DNA of 64,000 bases from Betaproteobacteria bacterium Ga0077540. GTDB lineage: Bacteria > Pseudomonadota > Gammaproteobacteria > Burkholderiales > Methylophilaceae. A program made the position numbers and the translations under genes. The notes below the pieces were generated by a model, which saw only the letters and a program-made list of their open reading frames with translations, was not told the origin of the DNA and made no database searches. Where the stretch lies: NCBI GenBank assembly GCA_001464125.1, contig LNEP01000012.1, positions 124,001 through 188,000 on the forward strand, given 5' to 3'. Of this stretch, positions 37,394 through 46,090 are shown one piece after another (position 1 is the first letter of the stretch; every line of letters begins with the position of its first letter).

Positions 37394-39313
37394 ATGAATG
37401 CATTAGTCAATTTTGGAAAGATATTTAAGTTTAACGGCGGCGTTCATCCGCCCGAAAACAAGACACAATCGACACAATTGCCGATTGCCAAACTTTCCCT
37501 GCCCGATCAGTTAGTGCTGCCACTCAGACAACATGTAGGCAATATTCCCAAAGTTAAAGTCAATGTGGGTGATCACGTATTGAAGGGGCAATTGCTGGCG
37601 GAGGCAGAAGGCATGGTATCTGCGGCTATCCATGCTCCGACTTCTGGCACCATTACTGCGATTGCAGATGCCATTATTCCTCACCCTTCTGGTTTGCCAG
37701 ACCACTGCATTACGCTTAAGCCAGATGGTTTGGATACATGGATAGCACACCAAGGCATTGACTGGCGCAACACAGACAGGAAATCGCTGGTCAATAGCTT
37801 GCGTTTGTCTGGAATTGTCGGTCTGGGAGGCGCGACATTCCCCACTCAAGTCAAGCTACGCACCGATGGTAAATCTGCTGTGCATACCCTGGTGATTAAC
37901 GCAGCCGAGTGTGAGCCCTACATTACCTGCGACGACATGTTAATGCGTGAACGCGCTGCTGAGATTGTGCAAGGCATTGCGATTGCTCAACATCTGCTTG
38001 GCGCAACTAAAGTGCTGATTGGGATTGAAGACAACAAACCCGAAGCGATTGCAGCCATGCAAGAAGCCACTGCGAATACCAGCATGCAAGTAGTGGTGGT
38101 ACCAACCCTTTACCCTAGTGGAGATGCTCGGCGCTTAGTGCATTTATTATTGGGTGAAGAGATTCCTCATAACAAACGTGCAACAGAGGTTGGCATACAA
38201 GTATTCAACGTTGCCACAGTGCTAGCACTACACCGTTATTTTGAGTATGGCGAACCAGCGCTCAGTCGCATTGTATCCATGACAGGAAACGTGGCCCAAC
38301 CACGTAATTTCGAGGTGTTATTTGGCACACCGCTCATGCATTTAGTCAACGCTGCCGGCGGTGCAAAACCGGATACTACTCACTATATTATGGGTGGGCC
38401 GATGATGGGGTTTAACTTACCGGATAACAACGTGCCCATTACCAAAGCAGCTAATTGCATCATTGCTGCTTCACCTAATTTATTCGCGCCTCCGCCGCCA
38501 GCCATGCCTTGCATACGCTGCGCCCGTTGCGCTGATGCTTGCCCAGTCAGCTTGCAACCACAAGAGCTGTATTGGTTTGCAAAATCAGATAACTTTGAAA
38601 CGGCACGTGAGTACAAACTGTTTGACTGCATTGAGTGTGGCGCTTGTTCTTACGTATGCCCAAGCAATATTCCCTTGGTGCAATATTACCGCTACGCAAA
38701 AAGCGAAATTATTGCCGCTGACAGAGCAAAAGAAGCAGCCGACTTGGCACGTGAGCGCAATGAGGCAAGATTGGCGCGCATAGAGCGTGAAAAGCTGGAG
38801 CGAGCACAAAAACATGCAGAACGTGCACAAGGGGCAAAATCAGAAGCTTCTCCTGAACAAGCTACCAACACGCCTACCGAAACACCCGATGCAGATGCTA
38901 AAAAGGCCGCCATTGCTGCAGCCATTGCGCGCGCAAAAGCGCAAAAGCAAAGCTTAGACGATCAGCCACAGACAAGCTCGGTAACGGACAAGCCTACGCC
39001 TGCCGCGGATGAGGCCAAAAAGGCGGCAATTGCGGCGGCGATTGAACGTGCTAAGGCACAAAAAGCTGCAGCACTGCAAGCAGGCGCTATGCCAAGAAAT
39101 GTAGACACGGCAAGTGGCGCAGTGCAGCAAGAAATTGCAGAGATTGACGCGCGACGTGCCGCTGTTGGCTTGACGCCACCACCTAATGAAGCAACAACAC
39201 AAGCAGCAGCCGATAAACAGGCGGCAATTGCCGCAGCCATCGCCAGAGCTAAAGCACAAAAAGCTGCAGCAGAAGCTGCAAAATTAGCGGAATCTACCGA
39301 GAAGAAAGAATAA
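37394..39313 (+). CDS. rsxC: Rsx/Rnf electron transport complex subunit C
   Basis: 639-aa NADH/FMN-binding subunit. The N-terminus FKFNGGVHPPENKTQS and the NADH-site region GLGGATFPTQVKL match RnfC. Two [4Fe-4S] motifs are CIRCARCADACPVSLQP and CIECGACSYVCPSNIPL. After about residue 445 the tail is Ala/Lys/Glu-rich, with three copies of a KKAAIAAAIARAKAQK-like repeat, as seen with variable copy number in other proteobacterial RsxC/RnfC. Cytosolic face of the inner membrane. Confidence 0.96.
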   Translation: MNALVNFGKIFKFNGGVHPPENKTQSTQLPIAKLSLPDQLVLPLRQHVGNIPKVKVNVGDHVLKGQLLAEAEGMVSAAIHAPTSGTITAIADAIIPHPSGLPDHCITLKPDGLDTWIAHQGIDWRNTDRKSLVNSLRLSGIVGLGGATFPTQVKLRTDGKSAVHTLVINAAECEPYITCDDMLMRERAAEIVQGIAIAQHLLGATKVLIGIEDNKPEAIAAMQEATANTSMQVVVVPTLYPSGDARRLVHLLLGEEIPHNKRATEVGIQVFNVATVLALHRYFEYGEPALSRIVSMTGNVAQPRNFEVLFGTPLMHLVNAAGGAKPDTTHYIMGGPMMGFNLPDNNVPITKAANCIIAASPNLFAPPPPAMPCIRCARCADACPVSLQPQELYWFAKSDNFETAREYKLFDCIECGACSYVCPSNIPLVQYYRYAKSEIIAADRAKEAADLARERNEARLARIEREKLERAQKHAERAQGAKSEASPEQATNTPTETPDADAKKAAIAAAIARAKAQKQSLDDQPQTSSVTDKPTPAADEAKKAAIAAAIERAKAQKAAALQAGAMPRNVDTASGAVQQEIAEIDARRAAVGLTPPPNEATTQAAADKQAAIAAAIARAKAQKAAAEAAKLAESTEKKE

Positions 39314-39314
39314 A

Positions 39315-40334
39315 TTGATACGCTCACCTTACATTTCAGACGCGCCCAGCGTCAGCACCATCATGCTGAAAGTGTTGGTTGCGCTCATCCCTGCGATTGG
39401 TGTCTACGTGTGGATGTATGGCGGCGGGATATTGGTCACGTTAACGCTGGCCACCCTCACTGCTTTACTCACAGAAGCGGCAATGCTAAAACTCAGAGCA
39501 CGTCCTATCAGACCATTTCTCAGTGATTACAGTGCAGTAATTACGGCTTGGCTGTTGGCACTTGCCATACCACCATTGACGCCTTGGTGGCTGATTGTGG
39601 TGGGCACAGCGTTTGCCATTGTGTTTGCCAAGCAACTGTATGGCGGTTTAGGTTACAACCCCTTTAACCCCGCCATGATTGGTTATGCCGTTTTGTTGAT
39701 TTCTTTTCCAGTATTGATGACCAAATGGCCAGCAGCCCTGCAAATTGCGCAAACACCGCTGAGTTTTGGCGAGCAATTGCACTTTATCTTTAGTGGACAA
39801 TTGCCACAAAACGTGTTGATGGATGCTGTGACTTCCGCCACACCACTAGACTATTTGAAAACGCAACTCAAGCTAGGCCAAGAAATCTCGCACATTCAAA
39901 GTGCGCCTTTATTTGGCGTGCTGGGTGGTAAAGGGAGTGAGTACATCGCCATTGCCTACTTATTGGGTGGGTTATATTTGTGGCAACAAAAAATTATTTC
40001 TTGGCATTTACCTACTGCTTTTCTGGGCGTGCTCGCTCTCATGTCTGCAACGTTTTGGTTATCTGACCCTGCACAATTTGCTTCCCCCGTATTTCATCTG
40101 TTTAGTGGTGCCAGCATGCTTTGTGCATTTTTCATTATCACCGATCCAGTCAGTGGCCCCACCACACCATGCGGCAAACTCTATTTTGCTGGTGGCGTAG
40201 CCATCATCACTTATTTAATCCGTGTGTACGGCGGTTATCCCGATGGTGTTGCATTTGCTGTGATTTTTATGAACATCTGCGTACCCTTAATTGACGCATA
40301 TACCCAGCCTCGTGTGTTTGGTCATGAGAAATAA
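39315..40334 (+). CDS. rsxD: Rsx/Rnf electron transport complex subunit D
   Basis: 339-aa integral membrane subunit with about nine hydrophobic segments. The covalent-FMN attachment Thr is in AVTSATPLDYLKTQL, and GYNPFNPAMIGYAVLLISFP is a family block. Start is TTG, one base after the rsxC stop, giving the family N-terminus IRSPYISDAPSVSTIMLKVL. Confidence 0.95.
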   Translation: MIRSPYISDAPSVSTIMLKVLVALIPAIGVYVWMYGGGILVTLTLATLTALLTEAAMLKLRARPIRPFLSDYSAVITAWLLALAIPPLTPWWLIVVGTAFAIVFAKQLYGGLGYNPFNPAMIGYAVLLISFPVLMTKWPAALQIAQTPLSFGEQLHFIFSGQLPQNVLMDAVTSATPLDYLKTQLKLGQEISHIQSAPLFGVLGGKGSEYIAIAYLLGGLYLWQQKIISWHLPTAFLGVLALMSATFWLSDPAQFASPVFHLFSGASMLCAFFIITDPVSGPTTPCGKLYFAGGVAIITYLIRVYGGYPDGVAFAVIFMNICVPLIDAYTQPRVFGHEK

Positions 40335-40336
40335 TC

Positions 40337-40999
40337 ATGCCTGAAACCATCATCCGCCATGCTAGCAAAACCGCCATGACATTAATGGCCTTCGCCATTG
40401 TCTTTACCTCATTAATGGCTTACGTGTATCAAGTCACCAAACAGCCGATTGAGCTCAGTGAGGCGGCTGCGCGGATGAGTTTATTCAGACAAATCATGCC
40501 GGCGCATATGCATGATAACGATTTGTTAAAAGATACTATTGCGCTACCACCTGACCCATTACTGGGAACAACCCAAACCACCTTGGCCAATATTGCGCGT
40601 ATCCAAAACCAACCAAGTGCCGTTATTTTAGAAGCGATTGCACATGATGGTTACAGCGGCGATATCAAATTGCTCCTCGCCATTGATGCTAAAGGTACGA
40701 TAAGTGGCGTGCGCGTTATTTCACACAAAGAAACCCCAGGCTTGGGAGACTACATTGATATTGCCAGAAATAACTGGATTAAACTTTTTGATGGTCAATC
40801 ACTCAACAACTCTACAGAGAGCGACTGGCGCGTTAAAAAAGACGGTGGCAAGTTTGATTACATGGTGGGCGCGACCATCACACCACGCGCAGTGGTAAGC
40901 GCTACTCACAAGGCATTACTTTATGTAGACCAACACAAACAGACGTTGTTTTCTGTGCAAACAAGCCAAGAAGACAATGCGCAGCAGGAGAACAAATGA
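40337..40999 (+). CDS. rsxG: Rsx/Rnf electron transport complex subunit G
   Basis: 220-aa periplasm-facing subunit with one N-terminal membrane helix (MTLMAFAIVFTSLMAYVYQV). FMN-binding-domain blocks are GYSGDIKLLLAIDAKGTISG, HKETPGLGDYID and the FMN-attachment motif YMVGATITPRAVVSA. The last 4 bases overlap rsxE (ATGA). Confidence 0.95.
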   Translation: MPETIIRHASKTAMTLMAFAIVFTSLMAYVYQVTKQPIELSEAAARMSLFRQIMPAHMHDNDLLKDTIALPPDPLLGTTQTTLANIARIQNQPSAVILEAIAHDGYSGDIKLLLAIDAKGTISGVRVISHKETPGLGDYIDIARNNWIKLFDGQSLNNSTESDWRVKKDGGKFDYMVGATITPRAVVSATHKALLYVDQHKQTLFSVQTSQEDNAQQENK

Positions 41000-41676
41000 G
41001 TCAATATTCAGAAATTGCCCACAACGCCGTATGGAAGCAAAACCCTGGCGTTGTCCAGTTGCTTGGTTTGTGCCCAACATTGGCAGTGACCACCTCTGTA
41101 GTCAATGGCGTCAGCCTTGGTCTAGCCACCGCGCTGGTGATGGCAGCAGCGAATGGCGCAGTCTCGCCTGTGCGAAAATTTGTGCCTGACGAAATTAGAG
41201 TGCCTGTGTTTATTTTGGTGATTGCCGCATTGGTCACCATGATAGACCTAACCATTCATGGCTTTGCCGAGCCTCTGCACAAAGTGTTGGGTATTTTTAT
41301 TCCCCTCATTGTAGTGAACTGCATCGTATTAGCGCGCGTAGAATCTTTTGCAGCCAAAAATGAACCTGCGCCTGCTATCTGGGATGGTTTTATGATGGGC
41401 ATCGGGCTTACTATCGTATTGGCCTTACTTGGCGGCATGCGTGAACTGGTGGGCAAGGGCACGCTGTTTTCTGGTTTAGATTTAGCGTTTGGCCCAGAAT
41501 TTAAAGCATATATTTTGACTGTGATTCCTGATTACCATGGCTTCTTGTTAGCCATATTGCCACCGGGCGCGTTTTTAGGTCTTGCTAGCTTAATTGCTTT
41601 GCGCAACTGGGCCGAAATACGCAAAACAACCCCCAACAATGCTGCTACCACTAACGCGCTAAAACCTAGCCACTAA
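40996..41676 (+). CDS. rsxE: Rsx/Rnf electron transport complex subunit E
   Basis: 226-aa integral membrane subunit paralogous to RsxA. Family blocks: WKQNPGVVQLLGLCPTLAVT near the N-terminus, and IFIPLIVVNCIVLARVESFA carrying a cluster-ligand Cys. The protein has about six hydrophobic segments. It closes the rsxABCDGE run; nth follows after 18 bases, the same order as in E. coli. Confidence 0.95.
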   Translation: MSQYSEIAHNAVWKQNPGVVQLLGLCPTLAVTTSVVNGVSLGLATALVMAAANGAVSPVRKFVPDEIRVPVFILVIAALVTMIDLTIHGFAEPLHKVLGIFIPLIVVNCIVLARVESFAAKNEPAPAIWDGFMMGIGLTIVLALLGGMRELVGKGTLFSGLDLAFGPEFKAYILTVIPDYHGFLLAILPPGAFLGLASLIALRNWAEIRKTTPNNAATTNALKPSH

Positions 41677-41694
41677 TACACAAGACCGTGGCTG

Positions 41695-42387
41695 ATGAAC
41701 GCTGAAAAAAGAGCTGCAATATTCAATCGCCTGCGTATTGCGATTCCAAATCCAACTACAGAGCTAGAGTACACCTCCACCTTTGAATTGCTGATTGCGG
41801 TGATTTTATCTGCACAAGCCACCGATAAAAGCGTGAATATTGCCACACGCAAATTGTTCGCTGTCGCAAATACACCGCGAGCCATTGCCGCACTTAAGGT
41901 AGAAGGCTTAGAGCCTTATATCAAAACCATCGGTCTTTACCATGCAAAAGCCAAAAATGTGATTGCCTGTTGCCAGCAACTAATTACACTACATGCAGGT
42001 GAAGTGCCGAATACACGCGAGGCCTTGGAAGCATTGCCTGGTGTAGGTAGAAAGACTGCCAATGTGATACTTAACACCGCTTTTGGTCAGCCAACGATTG
42101 CTGTGGATACGCATTTGTTTCGTCTGGGTAACCGCACTAAATTGGCTACTGGCAAAAATGTACAACAAGTAGAGCAGAAGTATCTCAAAACCATCCCCAA
42201 AGCATATCTGCAAGATGCGCATCATTTACTCATATTGCATGGCCGCTATACCTGTACTGCGCGCAACCCCAAGTGTGGTGAATGCTGTATTGTGGATTTG
42301 TGCGAATATCGCCATAAAGTTATCCCTACACCGCATTTAATGGCGGGTGAGGGGTCGCCCAATTCAAAGCAAGCGACTGTGGCATGA
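41695..42387 (+). CDS. nth: Endonuclease III
   Basis: DNA glycosylase/AP lyase removing oxidised pyrimidines, 230 aa. The helix-hairpin-helix LPGVGRKTANVILNTAFG includes the catalytic Lys, and VDTHLFRLGNR the catalytic Asp. The [4Fe-4S] motif C-x6-C-x2-C-x5-C is complete (CTARNPKCGECCIVDLC). It overlaps the FIST gene by 4 bases (ATGA) and continues the rsx transcript. Confidence 0.97.
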   Translation: MNAEKRAAIFNRLRIAIPNPTTELEYTSTFELLIAVILSAQATDKSVNIATRKLFAVANTPRAIAALKVEGLEPYIKTIGLYHAKAKNVIACCQQLITLHAGEVPNTREALEALPGVGRKTANVILNTAFGQPTIAVDTHLFRLGNRTKLATGKNVQQVEQKYLKTIPKAYLQDAHHLLILHGRYTCTARNPKCGECCIVDLCEYRHKVIPTPHLMAGEGSPNSKQATVA

Positions 42388-43499
42388 CCAACAACTTGCG
42401 TGTCGCAACTGGGCTAGCAAGAGGTGTCACCGCCAGCCCCACACTTGCCACTGAGGCCGTACAGCGTGCAATGGAAAAAGCAAATATAGAGTCAGCACAG
42501 TGCGTTTTACTGTATTTCACATCTGAGTTTGCGCATGCACCCCAAGCTGCCATTCGCGCCGCATCTAAGGCTGCGAATTGTACTCAAGTGATTGGCTGCT
42601 CAGCCGTAGGTATTTTTACTGAGGAAGATTGGGTACTGGATGGTGCAGCGGTAGCAGCATTGGTGTTATCTCAAGATATTTTCACTAGCCATCCTAATCA
42701 ACTAGTCAATAGTGAGTACCTACTTACGCTTGCCGCACCTAGTGCAATGAATGCTAGCTGGTTATCTAGTCAACAGTTAAGATTTGGTGCAATTTCCGGG
42801 GATGCCACTGGGCATGGCGCATTTTCTGTATGGCAAGATGGTAAAGGTGTTTCGCAAGGCTACTGTGCCTTAGGCATACAACATGCGCCTGTTGCCGTCT
42901 GTGTAAGTCACGGTCTCAAATGGTTATCAAGCCCCAGAAAAGTCACCAGTAGTCAGGAATTTGACTTACTTTCTGTGGCTAATGTGACGGCACTTCAAAG
43001 CTTGGTAGCAGCGTATCAACCTATGAGTCTAAATGACGACGCTTTGCCGCTACATTTGCTCAACATTGCGTACGCACCCTCAGCCAAGGATTTAGCTTCT
43101 GAACAATATCAGTTAGCAAGTATTGTCATCTCTAATGACAACCATCAAAGTTTGACACTCTCACAAGCGATTCCCAATGGTTATTGGATACGTTGGGCGA
43201 TTAGGGACAGCGCATGTGCGCAAATAGACTTACGCGACGCAACAAAGATACTTGCAGATAAACTGCCTACAGCGCCAGCTTTTGCATGCATATTTTCATG
43301 CATGGCTCGCGGCCCTTATTATTATGGTGGCGATGATGAGGATCTGAATTTACTGACTGCACAACTTCCTAATCTGCCGATTATTGGCTTTTATGGCAAT
43401 GGTCAAATTGCCCCGATGATGGGCAAAAATACGTTATTGCAACACTCCATCGTACTAGCACTTTTTGGCCAAACAAAGGATGTGTATGAGTCTGTTTAA
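42384..43499 (+). CDS. FIST-domain sensory protein
   Basis: 371 aa with FIST_N (about 10-200; CTQVIGCSAVGIFTEEDWVL) and FIST_C (about 215-350; CIFSCMARGPYYYGGDDEDL, LPIIGFYGNGQIAPMMGKN) domains. FIST proteins are proposed small-ligand sensors linked to signalling; there are no kinase or cyclase domains here. It overlaps nth at its start and DUF1841 at its end, so translation is coupled across nth-FIST-DUF1841. Confidence 0.85.
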   Translation: MTNNLRVATGLARGVTASPTLATEAVQRAMEKANIESAQCVLLYFTSEFAHAPQAAIRAASKAANCTQVIGCSAVGIFTEEDWVLDGAAVAALVLSQDIFTSHPNQLVNSEYLLTLAAPSAMNASWLSSQQLRFGAISGDATGHGAFSVWQDGKGVSQGYCALGIQHAPVAVCVSHGLKWLSSPRKVTSSQEFDLLSVANVTALQSLVAAYQPMSLNDDALPLHLLNIAYAPSAKDLASEQYQLASIVISNDNHQSLTLSQAIPNGYWIRWAIRDSACAQIDLRDATKILADKLPTAPAFACIFSCMARGPYYYGGDDEDLNLLTAQLPNLPIIGFYGNGQIAPMMGKNTLLQHSIVLALFGQTKDVYESV

Positions 43500-43929
43500 T
43501 CCTAGCCGTGATGAAGTGCGCGCATTCTTCTTTGATGCTTGGTCTAAATTTAACGCACAGCAAACACTCACTGATTTAGAGAAATTGGGGGTGTCGATTA
43601 TGCACATGCACCCTGAATATCACGACATACTGAACAACGCAGAACGCTACCAACATCAAGCCTATTTCCCTGAAATGGGTGAGACCAACCCTTTTCTGCA
43701 CATGAGCTTGCATCTATCAATTTTGGAGCAGCTCAGCATAAACCAGCCAACTGGCATTACACAGATTTATCAACAATTAAAAGCCAAACACCAGAATGAA
43801 CACGATGCCCAGCATGATTTGCTGGAGTGTCTGGCGGAAACCATCTGGCTGGCGCAACGCAACCAAACACCACTAGACGCAGCGCACTATTTACACTTAA
43901 TGCAGCAAAAAGTGGGGACTATTGCTTAA
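43486..43929 (+). CDS. DUF1841 family protein
   Basis: 147-aa conserved proteobacterial protein of unknown function. Family features are FNPSRDEVRAFFFDAWSKF, VSIMHMHPEYHDILNN and FPEMGETNPFLHMSLHLSIL. The chosen ATG has AAAGGA 5 bases upstream, and overlaps the FIST gene by 14 bases. Helical, cytosolic. The gap to the sigma-factor gene is 19 bases. Confidence 0.88.
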   Translation: MSLFNPSRDEVRAFFFDAWSKFNAQQTLTDLEKLGVSIMHMHPEYHDILNNAERYQHQAYFPEMGETNPFLHMSLHLSILEQLSINQPTGITQIYQQLKAKHQNEHDAQHDLLECLAETIWLAQRNQTPLDAAHYLHLMQQKVGTIA

Positions 43930-43948
43930 TCGCATTGAAAGTGATTGA

Positions 43949-44512
43949 ATGCTTGGCATGAAAACACCCAACGTACATGACTGGCTCACCGAACATAGTG
44001 ATTATCTTTATCGATTTGCATTAGCACGATTACGAGGCCCGCACATGGCGGAGGATGTCGTACAAGAAACATTCATTGCCGCCATCAAAAGCACCAGCTT
44101 TGCTGAACAGTCTTCCCCACGCACTTGGCTCACAGGGATACTCAAACATAAAATCATTGATCTCATGCGTAAGAACATCCGCGAGATTGCAGCCAGTGAT
44201 TTGATGCATGAAGAAGATGCCAATATGGATGAGTTTTTTGATGAGGCCGGCCATTGGTCGGAGAAACCACTGGCTTGGGATATCCCGCATGACGCGCTGG
44301 AGCAAAAGCAGTTTTTGGGGATATTGCAGCAGTGTATGGAGAAACTACCCAACAAACTCGCCACCTTATTTTTAATGCGTGACATTCATGAAACCGATAA
44401 TGAAGAAATTTGTAAGGAACTGGAAATTACCACGACCAATGCTTGGGTGATGTTGTACAGAGCCCGAATGGGGATCAGAAAGTGTTTAGAAATGCATTGG
44501 CTACAGGCTTAA
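43949..44512 (+). CDS. ECF-type RNA polymerase sigma factor (RiPP cluster regulator)
   Basis: 187 aa with sigma-70 region 2 (about 10-75: YRFALARLRGPHMAEDVVQE, RTWLTGILKHKIIDLMRK) and region 4 (about 122-178: KLPNKLATLFLMRDIHETDN, EEICKELEITTTNAWVMLYR). A long acidic linker joins them. It belongs to the group often found beside DUF692/DUF2063 genes (TIGR02943-like, as I recall). The following small zinc-finger gene is its evident anti-sigma partner. Likely activates the downstream precursor and maturase genes under metal or related stress, which is inference. Confidence 0.88.
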   Translation: MLGMKTPNVHDWLTEHSDYLYRFALARLRGPHMAEDVVQETFIAAIKSTSFAEQSSPRTWLTGILKHKIIDLMRKNIREIAASDLMHEEDANMDEFFDEAGHWSEKPLAWDIPHDALEQKQFLGILQQCMEKLPNKLATLFLMRDIHETDNEEICKELEITTTNAWVMLYRARMGIRKCLEMHWLQA

Positions 44513-44537
44513 CGATTGAGAAAAAGGAAAGGTGAAC

Positions 44538-44789
44538 ATGTTAAATTGCAAACAAACAAGTCAACTTGTTTCTCAGTCCCTGGACCGTCGCCTGACATGG
44601 CAGGAACGATTTGCCGTCAAAGTGCATCTATGGATATGTAAATATTGCAGGCGTTTTAGCCGGCAATTATTGGCTGTGCGGTCTGGCTTACAACGCATGA
44701 CCCAATCTGTGGAAGAGAACACTGATTTACAGATGCCTTCGGAATCAAAAGCACGCATCGCTAAAGTGTTAGAGTCAGAATTGAAATAG
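44538..44789 (+). CDS. Zinc-finger anti-sigma factor
   Basis: 83 aa with a zf-HC2-type anti-sigma signature: an early Cys (LNCKQTSQLVSQSLDRRLTW) and HLWICKYCRRF supplying His and two Cys. No membrane helix, so it is soluble. The ATG has AAAGG 5 bases upstream, and a GTG two codons earlier is an alternative. It follows the ECF gene by 25 bases; by zinc-binding anti-sigma analogy, its Cys residues could sense metal or thiol stress. Confidence 0.82.
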   Translation: MLNCKQTSQLVSQSLDRRLTWQERFAVKVHLWICKYCRRFSRQLLAVRSGLQRMTQSVEENTDLQMPSESKARIAKVLESELK

Positions 44790-44843
44790 TTTATTGTGAC
44801 AACAATACTGAGCAAACTTAACTTAACTTAAAAGGAATCCATC

Positions 44844-45149
44844 ATGAAATCAAATACATCTTTGTTAGCAGCTGGCGCAATCGCATTAAGCATGGGTGCT
44901 GTCAGCCTTCAAGCTGGTGAAAACCCATTTGCAATTCAATCACTCTCAAGCGGCTATCAAGTGGCAGACCATCATGAAAAAGGCATGGATGGTAAATGCG
45001 GTGAGGGCAAATGTGGTGCTGAGATGAAAGACAAAGAAGGTAAATGTGGTGAAAAAATGAAAGACGGCAAATGCGGTGCCGAATCTAAAATGAAAGATGG
45101 CAAATGCGGCGAAGGTAAATGCGGCGCAGAAATGAAAAAAGACAAGTAA
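44844..45149 (+). CDS. hvfA: HvfA-like RiPP precursor, Cys-repeat periplasmic peptide
   Basis: 101 aa. A Sec signal peptide (LLAAGAIALSMGAVSLQA, cleavage near AGEN) is followed by a conserved-looking NPFAIQSLSSGYQVADHHEK leader/spacer and a low-complexity core. The core has six Cys, each in a GKCG unit preceded by Glu or Asp (three DGKCG and three EGKCG), interspersed with K/M/D/E. This matches the HvfA/EGKCG class of precursors whose Cys are converted to oxazolone-thioamides by an MNIO enzyme, known to bind copper in HvfA and bufferins. Directly followed by the maturase gene, 20 bases away. Modification and copper binding here are inferred. Confidence 0.85.
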   Translation: MKSNTSLLAAGAIALSMGAVSLQAGENPFAIQSLSSGYQVADHHEKGMDGKCGEGKCGAEMKDKEGKCGEKMKDGKCGAESKMKDGKCGEGKCGAEMKKDK

Positions 45150-45169
45150 TTGATTCTTAAAGTAATCTG

Positions 45170-46090
45170 ATGCCAATCCTGGCAGACAAAAAGCTACAAG
45201 GAGCTGGTTTGGGGCTAAAGCGCGAGCTGATTCCCCAAATCCAGCAACTGCATCAAGATACCAGCCTTCATCACCTGCAATTTGTAGAAATTGCGCCAGA
45301 AAATTGGTTGGGCGCAGGTGGCAAAGCCCTGCACGATTTAGCATGGTTTGTGGAGCGATATCCAGTTGCTTGCCATGGCTTATGCTTATCCCTTGGTGGC
45401 CCTGATCCACTGAATGTTGCATTCTTAAAGCGCGTTAAAGCCTTTTTGCAGATGTATGAAATCCCCCTTTATACCGAGCATTTGAGTTATTGCAGCGATG
45501 TTCATCAAGGTAGCCCCGGTTATTTGTATGACTTGCTTCCAATTCCGTTTACTGAAGAAGCGGTGCATTACGTCGCCAAGCGTATACAACAAACACAAGA
45601 TATTTTGGGTCAGCGCATTGCGGTGGAAAACGCTTCTTTTTATGCGGCCTGCCCAATTTCCAGCATGGATGAAATTACATTTCTCAACGCGGTCTTAGAA
45701 GAAGCAGATTGCTGGCTGCATTTAGATGTCAACAATGTCTATGTCAACAGTGTGAACTTTGGTTTCGACGCCCATCACTTCTTGCGTCAAATTCCCGGAG
45801 AACGCATTGTGTATGGCCATATTGCTGGGCATCACCAACAAAGTCCGGATTTATTGATTGATACCCACGGCAAAGATGTGATTGACCCAGTTTGGCAACT
45901 ACTTGACACTGCATATAGCTTATTTGGCACTTTTCCAACCTTGCTGGAGCGCGACAGCAATATCCCGCCACTCACAACCTTGATGGCTGAGGTGAATCGT
46001 ATCGCTAAATATCAAGCATCGCATGGCTATCAAAAAGACTGTTTGGCGTCTGCGCAATCAACACTGCCTAACATAGTCTCGTTCGCCTAA
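45170..46090 (+). CDS. hvfB: MNIO (DUF692) RiPP maturase, HvfB-like
   Basis: 306-aa DUF692 enzyme of the multinuclear non-heme iron oxidase family, TIM-barrel type. Candidate metal ligands: H69 (ACHGLCLSL), H104 with E103 (YTEHLSYC), the Glu/Asn of RIAVENASF, Asp in WLHLDVNNVYVNS with the His of FDAHHFL, His of VYGHIAGHH, Asp/His of IDTHGKDVID, and Glu of LLERDSNIPP. It should oxidise Cys of the upstream peptide. It overlaps the DUF2063 partner by one base. Confidence 0.92.
   Translation: MPILADKKLQGAGLGLKRELIPQIQQLHQDTSLHHLQFVEIAPENWLGAGGKALHDLAWFVERYPVACHGLCLSLGGPDPLNVAFLKRVKAFLQMYEIPLYTEHLSYCSDVHQGSPGYLYDLLPIPFTEEAVHYVAKRIQQTQDILGQRIAVENASFYAACPISSMDEITFLNAVLEEADCWLHLDVNNVYVNSVNFGFDAHHFLRQIPGERIVYGHIAGHHQQSPDLLIDTHGKDVIDPVWQLLDTAYSLFGTFPTLLERDSNIPPLTTLMAEVNRIAKYQASHGYQKDCLASAQSTLPNIVSFA

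Noticed and set aside
38954-39327. Minus-strand ORFs over the rsxC tail
   Set aside because: Open frames caused by the Ala/Lys repeats on the coding strand.
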